Source: Nostoc punctiforme NIES-2108
GTDB taxonomy: Bacteria > Cyanobacteriota > Cyanobacteriia > Cyanobacteriales > Nostocaceae
Direction of reading: 5' to 3'
NCBI GenBank assembly: GCA_003326195.1
Contig: LXQE01000096.1
Coordinates: 164,520-228,519, forward strand
DNA: 64,000 nt
Below, one piece after another: positions 49,559 to 58,457 of this stretch (position 1 is its first letter; each line of letters begins with the position of its first letter). The translations under genes and the position numbers were made by a program. The notes under the pieces were generated by a model. The model saw nothing but the letters and a program-made list of their open reading frames with translations. It did not search any database and was not told where the DNA came from.

Positions 49559-49733
49559 TTTATAGAAGCTCCTAAATTATATTTTTATTAACTTGCTTGT
49601 AATCACATATAACCTGTAAAAAAGAATCTACTGTCTATTAGGGCAGAATGCCTGCCCTAATAGATATTTATAAATTATGAAATTGAGGAGGTTGGTAAAC
49701 AAAGAAATTCTTATTTACAAACTCCTTAACTAA

Positions 49734-49925
49734 CTAAGCAGCCAATTTTATAAACTCTAGAGGAGTAATACAGATTTGCTGCGGAAATAGATTAAGTTCA
49801 AGTTGCTCATACTTGCTTGATTGCTGAATCTCTTTAACCAATTCCGGTACATCCTCAGTTACAGAAGGTTGTTCTGAGGTGTAAGGTTGCAGGTCAAAGA
49901 GTTCCAACTGAACATAGTTGTCCAT
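49734..49925 (-). CDS. Small hypothetical protein (63 aa) with duplicated YxQLELxLF motif
   Basis: MDNYVQLELFDLQPY...KYEQLELNLFPQQ; preceded by ggaggt-type SD. Confidence 0.55.
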   Translation of the reverse strand: MDNYVQLELFDLQPYTSEQPSVTEDVPELVKEIQQSSKYEQLELNLFPQQICITPLEFIKLAA

Positions 49926-50265
49926 CAGTTAGAACCTCCACTTAATTTTTAGGAATGTTTTCTCAAGAAAATGAGATTTAAAAGGTCTTTTATTACGTCA
50001 GAACCTCCATTTAGATTTTGGGCTTCTGCTTGCTTCATAAAGAAGCGAAGCATTAGTTGGACGGCTGTGATTATCAGTTCAACTACGGGAGAAGCATAGC
50101 GTCAGACGGATGCAAGCATCGGTACAACGAATCTCCTTCTCTGTCCTTGTAAGCTGACACCAACAAGTAAAGAATAGCACATGAAAGTTTTCTGACAATA
50201 AATTCAAAGACCTTATAAAATTCTTGTGAATTCTCCTATATCATTGAGGGTGGAGAGCGATAAAG

Positions 50266-50377
50266 TATTGAGCAAACTAGAATCCCTATCAGGGATTGAA
50301 ATCTCCTTTTCTGCACTTGAAGGCTTACGCCCTCCTACTGTAAATCAGTAACTAAAATCCCTATCAGGGATTGAAAC
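50266..50377 (+). CRISPR. Degenerate two-repeat mini-array adjacent to cas3
   Basis: ...AACTAGAATCCCTATCAGGGATTGAAAT and ...AACTAAAATCCCTATCAGGGATTGAAAC, 75 bp apart; stem differs from main-array repeat by one base. Confidence 0.72.
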
Positions 50378-50378
50378 C

Positions 50379-52556
50379 TTAAGCAACCCATATCTCATCT
50401 CCTTTGCTTTTAAACGTGTAAGCAAGCGTATCCAGCAGCAGCGCAGAGTGACCAAATGCGATCGCACACGGTGCAGTAGCATCATGAAAGCTATACTGAT
50501 CGCTGATGCCATAAATCTGAAAATTCATCGGTAGTCTTAGCCGCATCCGCACTTCAGCAAGAGGACGGCGAATCACGTAACAAACCAAACCTTCCTTTTT
50601 TAGGCGTTTGTTAATTTCCCCAACCCAATAGTTGTCAGGTTGCCAAATTTCCACACCAGTCAAAACCTGAACTTTCCAAGCGTCAGCAATTGGCTGCAAG
50701 TTTCCAGAATAGGTAAACTTCCAATTCAGCCGTTCCTCTCGGTAGGAACGCAACTTCATAAATGCTAGACAATGAGCAAATCTACCTTTGGCAATGGGTT
50801 GTCCGGTGCGTTCTGCGGTTTCTTTGAGTGTCCGTATAAATGCCGCTTCCGTCCACATTTCAATCTCTAAATTTCCCAAAATACCAGGTAAATCGTAGGT
50901 TTTAAACCTATCTGCCTCGTTTTCTTCCGTTAAGTCGTATAAACCACATTGCAAAGGACTTGAACCGCGAAAACTAGCAGCATCCTCAGCAATAGGATTT
51001 CCTGATTTACCAGAAAGTGCTTGCCAATCTTTCGCCCATCCTTGAATACGTCCGGCTTGTGACTTCAGACTTGTTTCAAATACTTGTTCACAGGCTTCTT
51101 GAAACTTGTCTCGGCTTTGGGCATACTGTTGTTTAATTGTGCGATCGCTCAACTGATAAAACAGCCAAAATGATTGCACAGCCCCCCATCGACGATAATA
51201 ACCACGAAAATCGTTTATTTGTCGATAATTCTCGGTAATTGTATTGTGAAAAGAGGGGCGATCGCAAATACTATTCACTTCTAATGGTGGAGTATCACTC
51301 TTAAACAATCGCTCTACCAAAAAGTTAGGAACTAGAGAAAAAGCTGTAAAATTCTCAAACTTAACTATCTGACCATCTTTTTCATATTCGTCATGCCTTC
51401 CTAAGCGTCCTAAACGTTGGATAAAGTTACCTGCATCGGATGATTCAAAAATTAGGAAATTGATTTTAAAATCAACTCCAACATCAATTGTGCTAGTACC
51501 AATAACCAAGTCAGCAGAAAGACTTCGCTCCTTTTCTCCTTTTCCCGATAGTCCTGTATTCTCTCCAACTTTCAATCCGTAAGGCTGTAACATTTCCCGA
51601 AAAAATTGAGTTAGGCGTTTAACTGCTGCAATTGAGTTAAGAATAATTGCGCCTTTACTTCCTGGATACTGCTGAAACTGAGCCAAAATCAAATCACTAT
51701 TTTCTTTTAGCCAAGTTTCCGAAGCTTTAAACGATGGTTCCAAAGGAATAAAATTCAATGTAATTGTTCGCGCTACTTGCCGCCAGCCCTGTGTTTGCAG
51801 TTGCCGTCCTTCTTCTGGTGTATCGGGAAATTGATATTTATTTTGTTTTAGAGGATCAATTTCTTTACAACGAAATCCTGCTTTTTCTAATCGCCCAATT
51901 AAGTTTGTATCTGGTGTGGCTGAGAGAAACAGAAATTTCTTGCGGCGATTTGTACAGCGAATTAACAACATTGTGTTAATCACGCTAGCAATTTGGGGAG
52001 CAGCGAAAACGTGAAATTCATCAAAAATAAACAAGTCAAAATCTTTATCAATTCTGCCCCATAACTTATCTGGGCTATCACCACGAATTATATAAGCACC
52101 TCGATGTAGGTAGTGAAAAATATCAGGGTTAGTTAATAATACTTCTCTCTGGTTAGTGAGAGTTGCGATCGCAGCCCCTTTTTTCAATCCTTCATTTTCT
52201 GCATAAATTTCTAAATCAGCCCCACTTAGTCGCACCACACGCGGCTGATTTTCTGGCTGGAATTTCTCAATATATCCTTTAATCTGCGTTTCTTGATCGC
52301 GGGCGAGTTCATTAGTTGGGTAAAGTCCGATCGCAGAAAATTCACCCTGAAGAACTTCTAGGTAAGCCGCGAGACTTTTACCATCGCCAGTCATCGCAGT
52401 GTTGAACACGACATCAATATTTGGATCGCGCAACGCTTCTAAAGTTGCAGCTTGATGCCAAGAAAGCGACCAATTTTTAGGTAATTTCACCCCGTCAGGT
52501 GTTGGGACAGTTTGCGAGTAAACAGGCTTGAGAGTAATTTTGTATGCTTTCATCAT
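50379..52556 (-). CDS. cas3: Type I-D Cas3 helicase
   Basis: TAMTGDGKSLAAYL Walker A-like, DEFH box, GRLGRHDEYE helicase motif VI. Confidence 0.93.
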   Translation of the reverse strand: MMKAYKITLKPVYSQTVPTPDGVKLPKNWSLSWHQAATLEALRDPNIDVVFNTAMTGDGKSLAAYLEVLQGEFSAIGLYPTNELARDQETQIKGYIEKFQPENQPRVVRLSGADLEIYAENEGLKKGAAIATLTNQREVLLTNPDIFHYLHRGAYIIRGDSPDKLWGRIDKDFDLFIFDEFHVFAAPQIASVINTMLLIRCTNRRKKFLFLSATPDTNLIGRLEKAGFRCKEIDPLKQNKYQFPDTPEEGRQLQTQGWRQVARTITLNFIPLEPSFKASETWLKENSDLILAQFQQYPGSKGAIILNSIAAVKRLTQFFREMLQPYGLKVGENTGLSGKGEKERSLSADLVIGTSTIDVGVDFKINFLIFESSDAGNFIQRLGRLGRHDEYEKDGQIVKFENFTAFSLVPNFLVERLFKSDTPPLEVNSICDRPSFHNTITENYRQINDFRGYYRRWGAVQSFWLFYQLSDRTIKQQYAQSRDKFQEACEQVFETSLKSQAGRIQGWAKDWQALSGKSGNPIAEDAASFRGSSPLQCGLYDLTEENEADRFKTYDLPGILGNLEIEMWTEAAFIRTLKETAERTGQPIAKGRFAHCLAFMKLRSYREERLNWKFTYSGNLQPIADAWKVQVLTGVEIWQPDNYWVGEINKRLKKEGLVCYVIRRPLAEVRMRLRLPMNFQIYGISDQYSFHDATAPCAIAFGHSALLLDTLAYTFKSKGDEIWVA

Positions 52557-52939
52557 TTGTCTTTTCTGTCCACCTCAATATCCTGATATTCTTGAATACT
52601 TCCTTGTCGAATTAGCCATAATTTACCAGTTACATCTGCTGCTTCAAGTCCAGCAATTAGAGTTTCTGTAACTGTACGATAATCTTCAAAACTAGGACGG
52701 GATGGTAAACGAATGACTATAATTCCTGTATAGTGAGAAGGATTATATTTAAGACGATTTCCAAATCCTCTATCTATCGTTACTAAACATCTATTCTCGC
52801 TACGGCAAATATCAATTAATTCCTCATCATGAGTTGAAATTAAACCTTGTTCTCGGACAGTGGCAACATCATGTCCTGCAAGACGCAATAATGTAGCTAC
52901 TCGCAGACTACCAAGATTTTCATCAAGTTTAATATTCAC
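52553..52939 (-). CDS. DUF5615 PIN-like toxin-type protein, 4-bp overlap with cas3
   Basis: MNIKLDENLGSLRVATLLRLAGHDVATVREQGL...CRSENRCLVTIDRGFGN. Confidence 0.88.
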   Translation of the reverse strand: MNIKLDENLGSLRVATLLRLAGHDVATVREQGLISTHDEELIDICRSENRCLVTIDRGFGNRLKYNPSHYTGIIVIRLPSRPSFEDYRTVTETLIAGLEAADVTGKLWLIRQGSIQEYQDIEVDRKDK

Positions 52940-53196
52940 TTTTTTGATTCCTTTTGCAATCCCAAAGGAATTTCTACATAGCTATCTCTTGTCATCTCCG
53001 CAGCGTATGCAATACAGGCTAGGATATCTTCTCCTTCCAAGCCGGGATATTCTTCTAAAATTGTCTCTATTTTTTCTCCACTTGCAAGAAGGTCGAGAAT
53101 TAAACTAACCCAAATACGATGACCTTTAATACAAGGTTTACCGAAACAAATATTTGGATCAATGGAAATTCGAGATAGTAAATCGTTCTTAGTCAT
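52936..53196 (-). CDS. DUF433 antitoxin-type protein
   Basis: ISIDPNICFGKPCIKGHRIWVSLILDLLASGEKIETILEEYPGLEGEDILACIAYA; start chosen at MTKNDLL. Confidence 0.88.
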   Translation of the reverse strand: MTKNDLLSRISIDPNICFGKPCIKGHRIWVSLILDLLASGEKIETILEEYPGLEGEDILACIAYAAEMTRDSYVEIPLGLQKESKK

Positions 53197-53365
53197 TGAA
53201 ACTTCTCCAAATTTGTTGTAATTCTTTTCAATGAATCCTCTTCTCCTAATTCTATATTCGGATATACACTTAAATAGTGTCCGTAACTGGTTGTTAAAAA
53301 CTATATTGGCACGCAAAATAGAAGTTGACAAGAGAAAGTATGTACAAAGTATACGGACAGTTTTA

Positions 53366-54235
53366 ATGAGTCGAAAAGGTCAATCTATTACACTGTCGAT
53401 ATCAGAACATGATAAAGCCGAGCTAGAAGCGATCGCTCGTGAATTCGGTATGATGTGGGGAGAAGAGCAGCCTAACATCTCTAAGTTGATTAAAGCGATC
53501 GCTCAACGTAAGTTACTCATCGGTAACAATAACGATTGGAAAGAACCACGCATCAGGGCATTACATAGATGTATCAATGCGTTGACAGACATTGGGCAAA
53601 TTGAACAAGCCCAAATCATTGCAAACTTACTTCTCGAACGCAGCGAACTATCATTACCGTTGAGAGGCGAAATCGAACGTTTCTTAGAGAATTTGCCCCC
53701 ACCTTGGCGCTTAGAGATAGACCGCTACATCTTGCGCGAACAGCCTTTTCAGCTTTCCTATCAAGATGCAGCAGAGCGTGTATTTAATTTTACCGTTCGC
53801 TATGCCAAGGTTACACCCCACGAAAAGCGGGTATATCTTGATTGCTGGTGCGAAGAGACAGAAGGAAACTTTGATATCCCAGAACTGGTTCACAACTGGA
53901 GTTTGCGATTAGACAGGATTACAGAAGCTGCTGTCATGCCAATTTCTGGTGAGTGGCGAACTAATTTAGCTGAGATAGAAGTAGAAATGCATCTATTTGC
54001 TGGCTTGGCTTTTGCCTATCAAGCTAAACCAGAAGACAATATCAATGAGTGGCTACCAGATAAAGTGCGAGTCCGGCGAGTTGTTAGGCGAATATCTAGT
54101 ACATTTTGGTTTATGCGGGAAGTTATGCAATATGCACCAGATTGCGTGGTGATATCGCCGGAGAGTGTGCGCGATCGCCTCAAACAAAAACTCCTCACCC
54201 TATGCAATTTATACGATATCGAAACTAGGAGTTAA
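53366..54235 (+). CDS. WYL-like transcriptional regulator associated with the I-D locus
   Basis: HTH-like N-terminus, KRVYLDCWCEE...NWSLRLDRI..WYL-type region; divergent from TA/cas operon. Confidence 0.7.
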   Translation: MSRKGQSITLSISEHDKAELEAIAREFGMMWGEEQPNISKLIKAIAQRKLLIGNNNDWKEPRIRALHRCINALTDIGQIEQAQIIANLLLERSELSLPLRGEIERFLENLPPPWRLEIDRYILREQPFQLSYQDAAERVFNFTVRYAKVTPHEKRVYLDCWCEETEGNFDIPELVHNWSLRLDRITEAAVMPISGEWRTNLAEIEVEMHLFAGLAFAYQAKPEDNINEWLPDKVRVRRVVRRISSTFWFMREVMQYAPDCVVISPESVRDRLKQKLLTLCNLYDIETRS

Positions 54236-54278
54236 GTCTTGTGGGTTAGGCATCTTACCTACTCTATTAATTATTTAG

Positions 54279-54659
54279 TTAATATTCCTGAATGACGAAA
54301 ACTTGTTGGCTAGATTTGGGCTGATTCTGCTTTTTAACTCGAATGAGGCGATTTTTCAAGTCTTCTGTTTGTTGCAGATAGGCGTAGAGAGCGTGTATTT
54401 GCCCTGCATAGTCTCTATCAGTTTTACAAATAATTATGCCTTGGTGATAAATAGCACTACGGTGTAGGGCGATAAAGTCCTCACGATTGAGGGTAATGAC
54501 GACTCGCTGATTTTGGGTTGCAAAGGTGAGAACATCTTCATCCGGGATTCCTTGATTAGCTTGTCCGGCTTCTTGGGAAGTGAGGATATCATAACCATAC
54601 TGGCGGAGTTCTAGCACCATATCTATGGGAAAGTTCTCATTGGAGTAAAGCTTAAACAT
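54279..54659 (-). CDS. DUF5615 PIN-like toxin-type protein
   Basis: MFKLYSNENFPIDMVLELRQYGYDILTSQEAGQANQGIPDEDVLTFATQNQRVVITLNREDF. Confidence 0.88.
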   Translation of the reverse strand: MFKLYSNENFPIDMVLELRQYGYDILTSQEAGQANQGIPDEDVLTFATQNQRVVITLNREDFIALHRSAIYHQGIIICKTDRDYAGQIHALYAYLQQTEDLKNRLIRVKKQNQPKSSQQVFVIQEY

Positions 54660-54990
54660 TATCATCCTCATTGATAGCAGCCAGCACACAATTTAATTCT
54701 TCCTCGTGCTGTGCGTAGTATGCCCATGCTGCCGTTAAATCATCTTTAGTGAGGGTGGGATAATTACGCAGCAATTCTGCATCATCTGCTCCTTGCTGAC
54801 GGAAAGCTACTAGTGTCCATACGGGAATGCGGGTGTTGCGAATGCGTGGTTGTCCACCGCAAACACCTGGAGTTAATTGAACTGCCATACTGTTGAGGCG
54901 TTCTTGCAGTAAAAGACGTTCTTCCACAGTCAGGGAGGTAATGATTTGCAGCAGTGAATCAACCAATTGTGTATTCATTTGTTTCTGCAA
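54652..54990 (-). CDS. DUF433 antitoxin-type protein
   Basis: QLTPGVCGGQPRIRNTRIPVWTLVAFRQQGADDAELLRNYPTLTKDDLTAAWAYY; overlaps partner gene. Confidence 0.9.
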   Translation of the reverse strand: MQKQMNTQLVDSLLQIITSLTVEERLLLQERLNSMAVQLTPGVCGGQPRIRNTRIPVWTLVAFRQQGADDAELLRNYPTLTKDDLTAAWAYYAQHEEELNCVLAAINEDDNV

Positions 54991-54998
54991 TCCTTTAC

Positions 54999-55862
54999 TT
55001 ATCGTAAAATCTGGTCAATCATTCGGTTGGCTTGGGAAGCATAACCGCCGCCAAATAAATTGAAGTGATTCAAAATGTGATAAAGGTTATAGAGGGTTTT
55101 TCGGCGTTCATAACCTGGCTCTAAAGGAAAGACTTCGTTGTAACCTTTATAAAACGCTGCGGGGAAACCACCAAACAATTCTGTCATGGCGATATCAACT
55201 TCTCTATCTGCAAAATGAGTTGCTGGATCGAATATCACTGGTTCTCCCGACGCTGTACACCCAGCATTTCCGCCCCATAAATCGCCATGTACTAAAGAAG
55301 GTTGTACCTGATGATCCGCCAATAGTTCAGGGATAGCAGCCAGTAACTTGTCTTGCTGGGGAAAATTACCTCCCCGTCGCCTTGCCAACTGAAATTGATA
55401 ACCCAAGCGATGTTTAATATAAAATTCCGTCCAGTCTGCTGTCCAAGTATTGATTTGGGGTGTGGAACCAATGGTATTGTTAATTTTCCAACCAAAACCT
55501 TGACTGCTGCTAGCTTTATGCATTGCTGCTAACTTGCGCCCCATTTCTTGCCATGAATTGCTGTTACCGCTACCAAGTTCCAACCATTCCAGAACGATGT
55601 AGCTAGAATTATCAGCAGTACCCCAGCAAATTGGTTTAGGGATGCGAATACTAGCTGTTGCTAGCATTTCCTTTAAACCCAACGCCTCAGCTTCAAACAT
55701 CGCAACTTGAGATGCCAGGTTTTGCTTGACGAAGTAGGTTATCTCACCATTAGAGACAGCATAACCTTGGTTGATGCACCCGCCACCAACCGATCGCCGT
55801 TGCTGACTCTGAAATTTTTCGCCAGTCACCTGACTAATATGGGTGTCGATTTGAGTCCACAT
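54999..55862 (-). CDS. Fructosamine kinase family protein
   Basis: LVHGDLWGGNAGCTASGEPVIFDPATHFADREVDIAMTELFGGF. Confidence 0.93.
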   Translation of the reverse strand: MWTQIDTHISQVTGEKFQSQQRRSVGGGCINQGYAVSNGEITYFVKQNLASQVAMFEAEALGLKEMLATASIRIPKPICWGTADNSSYIVLEWLELGSGNSNSWQEMGRKLAAMHKASSSQGFGWKINNTIGSTPQINTWTADWTEFYIKHRLGYQFQLARRRGGNFPQQDKLLAAIPELLADHQVQPSLVHGDLWGGNAGCTASGEPVIFDPATHFADREVDIAMTELFGGFPAAFYKGYNEVFPLEPGYERRKTLYNLYHILNHFNLFGGGYASQANRMIDQILR

Positions 55863-56016
55863 TGTTGAATAAAAGTTAGGAGTTAGAAGTGAGGAGTTGA
55901 ATAAAAAGTTAGGAATTAGAGCTAAATAAAACTTAGAGGTGAAAAGTGAGGAGTCACAATCATGGCTTTTTACTCATAATTCATAACTCCTAACTTTATA
56001 ATGCCCCATTTTTAAT

Positions 56017-57306
56017 TTACGGCTTAACAAAAACTACACCATAAGCATCTGGAGATAGATACTCTTTGGCTGCTTGCATCAAGTCTGTTGCATCTTGGCT
56101 CTGAATTATCGCCGGGTAGTTAAAGGCGGGTTCCAAATCTCCCACCAAAGATTGATAATAACCATACAACCCAGAGCGATCGCTTGGTGTTTCGTTGCCA
56201 AAAACATATCTGTTAGCTACTCGCCGCCGCACACGGGCAATTTCGGATTCTGTTACCAACTCTGTTTGTAGTTTGCCAATGTGTTGAGCGATCGCATTCT
56301 CTACAACTGGTAAATTTTCTACTGCACATTTGGCTGAAATATAAAATATCCCTTGTAGCTCGTTGCTGATGTTGTTCACAGAAATTGAAGAAACTAATCC
56401 CCGTTCTTCCCGTAAATCTCTCACCAGTCTTGATGTCAGTCCGTGTCCCAAAATTCCTGCTAAAATATCCAATCCATAGGTACGATCTAACTGAGTCATT
56501 CCTGGAACTCGCCAAACCATTACTAGCCTTGCTTGTTGCAGACTTTCATCGATAAATTCTCGACGGACAATTTCTGTAAATGGTGATTCAGGATTCAGTG
56601 GGGAGTCGGCAGAGACGCGATTAATCGCATCTCTACTGGGCTGGGGAGTAGCTTTTGTAAATCCTTCTGCAACAGTTGCAATTAATTCTTCTACTGGCAA
56701 ATTGCCCACAGCCACAGCCGTAATTGACTGGGGTTGATACCAATTAGCATGAAAATCTCGCATCTGCTGGGGTTTTAGTCCGGCAATCACCGATTCTGGC
56801 CCCAATACTGCACGGCGATAGGGCAGATAATCAAAGGCTGTCTCCATTGCCCGTCTATATGTACGCCGTTGGGGATTATCTTCTGAACGCCTAATTTCTT
56901 CTAAAACTACCAATCGCTCACGTTCAAAGGCATCATCAGGAATACTCGCATTTGATACTACATCTATTTGTAGTGGCGCAAGCTCGGCAAAATCTTTAGG
57001 GGCAGTAGTTATATAGTAATGAGTATAGTCTTGGCTAGTAGCGGCATTGGTAACAGCACCCCGTTCTTCAATTCGACGTTCAAATTCGCCGCTAGCCAGT
57101 CGTTCTGTTCCTTTAAAAATCATGTGTTCTAAAAAGTGAGCCATGCCGTTAATGGCATCAGGTTCTACAGCAGAGCCAACTTTTATCCACAAGTTGAGGT
57201 TTACGGCTTCAACTGGCATTTGCTCGGCAATGATTGTCAAACCATTGGGCAACTTGTGCAGCGTCGGAGCATTGAGACGGGGAAATTTCCGCAGGGTTGA
57301 GGTCAT
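56017..57306 (-). CDS. M16-family metallopeptidase (processing-peptidase type)
   Basis: HFLEHMIFKGT HxxEH motif; NWYQPQSITAVAVGN. Confidence 0.94.
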   Translation of the reverse strand: MTSTLRKFPRLNAPTLHKLPNGLTIIAEQMPVEAVNLNLWIKVGSAVEPDAINGMAHFLEHMIFKGTERLASGEFERRIEERGAVTNAATSQDYTHYYITTAPKDFAELAPLQIDVVSNASIPDDAFERERLVVLEEIRRSEDNPQRRTYRRAMETAFDYLPYRRAVLGPESVIAGLKPQQMRDFHANWYQPQSITAVAVGNLPVEELIATVAEGFTKATPQPSRDAINRVSADSPLNPESPFTEIVRREFIDESLQQARLVMVWRVPGMTQLDRTYGLDILAGILGHGLTSRLVRDLREERGLVSSISVNNISNELQGIFYISAKCAVENLPVVENAIAQHIGKLQTELVTESEIARVRRRVANRYVFGNETPSDRSGLYGYYQSLVGDLEPAFNYPAIIQSQDATDLMQAAKEYLSPDAYGVVFVKP

Positions 57307-57714
57307 TGCTACTTGTATGTGAGGAGCGATATTACTTCTTTATCTTATCTGCGACTATAAAATAAGCACTGCGATCGCTTCTCCTATCAAAGACGCTTCT
57401 CTATGAGAGGCTCCGCCAGCGCGATCGCAAATGGCTTGCCATTAGGATGCCCGTTCGCCTAGCGTCTTCTGTCGGAGAAGGGCTGTAGAGCGATCGCATT
57501 AGCAAGAGACACAAAGAACACTTGACATTTGGGCATCTGCCTTAATTTGACGCTAATGGCGAGAAGCCCACCTCACAAGAAGTAGTTGAGTATTTTTTTA
57601 TTTGTCAATCCCAAAAGAATGTTAGAAAAGTCAAAATACAGCAGAATTCAGGAGTCAGAATTCAGAAGTAAGTTTCTTAATTTCTGCTTAACTATATTAA
57701 TGCAATACCCAGTC

Positions 57715-57822
57715 TCCTATCTGTCATATCTGTCGTTTCTATTATCTCTGTCATATCTATCGTTTCTATTATCTCTGTCATATCTATCGTTTCTATTATC
57801 TCTGTCATATCTGTCGTTTCTG
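57715..57822. repeat. 27-bp tandem repeat encoding NDRYDRDNR
   Basis: ctgtcatatctatcgtttctattatct unit repeated about 4 times. Confidence 0.85.
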
Positions 57823-58097
57823 CGATCGCCAACTGAAAACTCAGCTCGGCAACCATTTTTCACCCAAATACGATTTCTCCGATAGCCCCAATTTCCTCTA
57901 CAACTCCTGTTAGACAATTGCCTAACAAGCCTCACTCTACCTCTTGCATTTACCGAACAAGTATTCCTTCGATTATTTTGGCTTGAACAAGTTATTATCT
58001 CTTGAGCCGAAGCTGGGGCAGCAATACTCAAAAGTGTACCTATACTAAGACTAGCGGCCAGAAAGGTCGCAGCAATTGTGGGAAGGCGCATAATCAT
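57717..58097 (-). CDS. Secreted hypothetical protein with C-terminal NDRYDRDNR repeats
   Basis: Signal peptide MIMRLPTIAATFLAASLSIGTLLSIAAPASAQ; 27-bp DNA repeats at C-terminus. Confidence 0.72.
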   Translation of the reverse strand: MIMRLPTIAATFLAASLSIGTLLSIAAPASAQEIITCSSQNNRRNTCSVNARGRVRLVRQLSNRSCRGNWGYRRNRIWVKNGCRAEFSVGDRRNDRYDRDNRNDRYDRDNRNDRYDRDNRNDRYDR

Positions 58098-58457
58098 AAT
58101 AAAATGCTAGATTTCTTCCAAATCTTAGAAACAAAAACTATAGTAATTCTAGCAAACTGCATTCAGAGCCAATGAATAAATCACATTAAATGCAAAAAAT
58201 ATTTGCACTCCGAACTTCATCAAAGACAACAGGTTCTATCAAGCAGTTAAGTGTTAACATTGTTACTGAGTTTTGAATATTAAAATAATCAATATTGCTG
58301 TTGAATTATACAAGTAATACTCCAACCCAAAGAGCGCAAAGGGTTTGTTTTGCTTGCAAAACACTGGGTGATAGAGCGCACCTTGGGTTGGCTTGTTTGG
58401 TATTGGCAATGAAACAAACGATGTTGCTGTTGATGCCGCCTAATTGGATAAAGTCGG

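Noticed and set aside
58320-58425. ccaaccca...tgggttgg inverted repeat downstream of aspS as a new element
   Set aside because: Could be an ordinary terminator or repeat hairpin; not enough to claim more.
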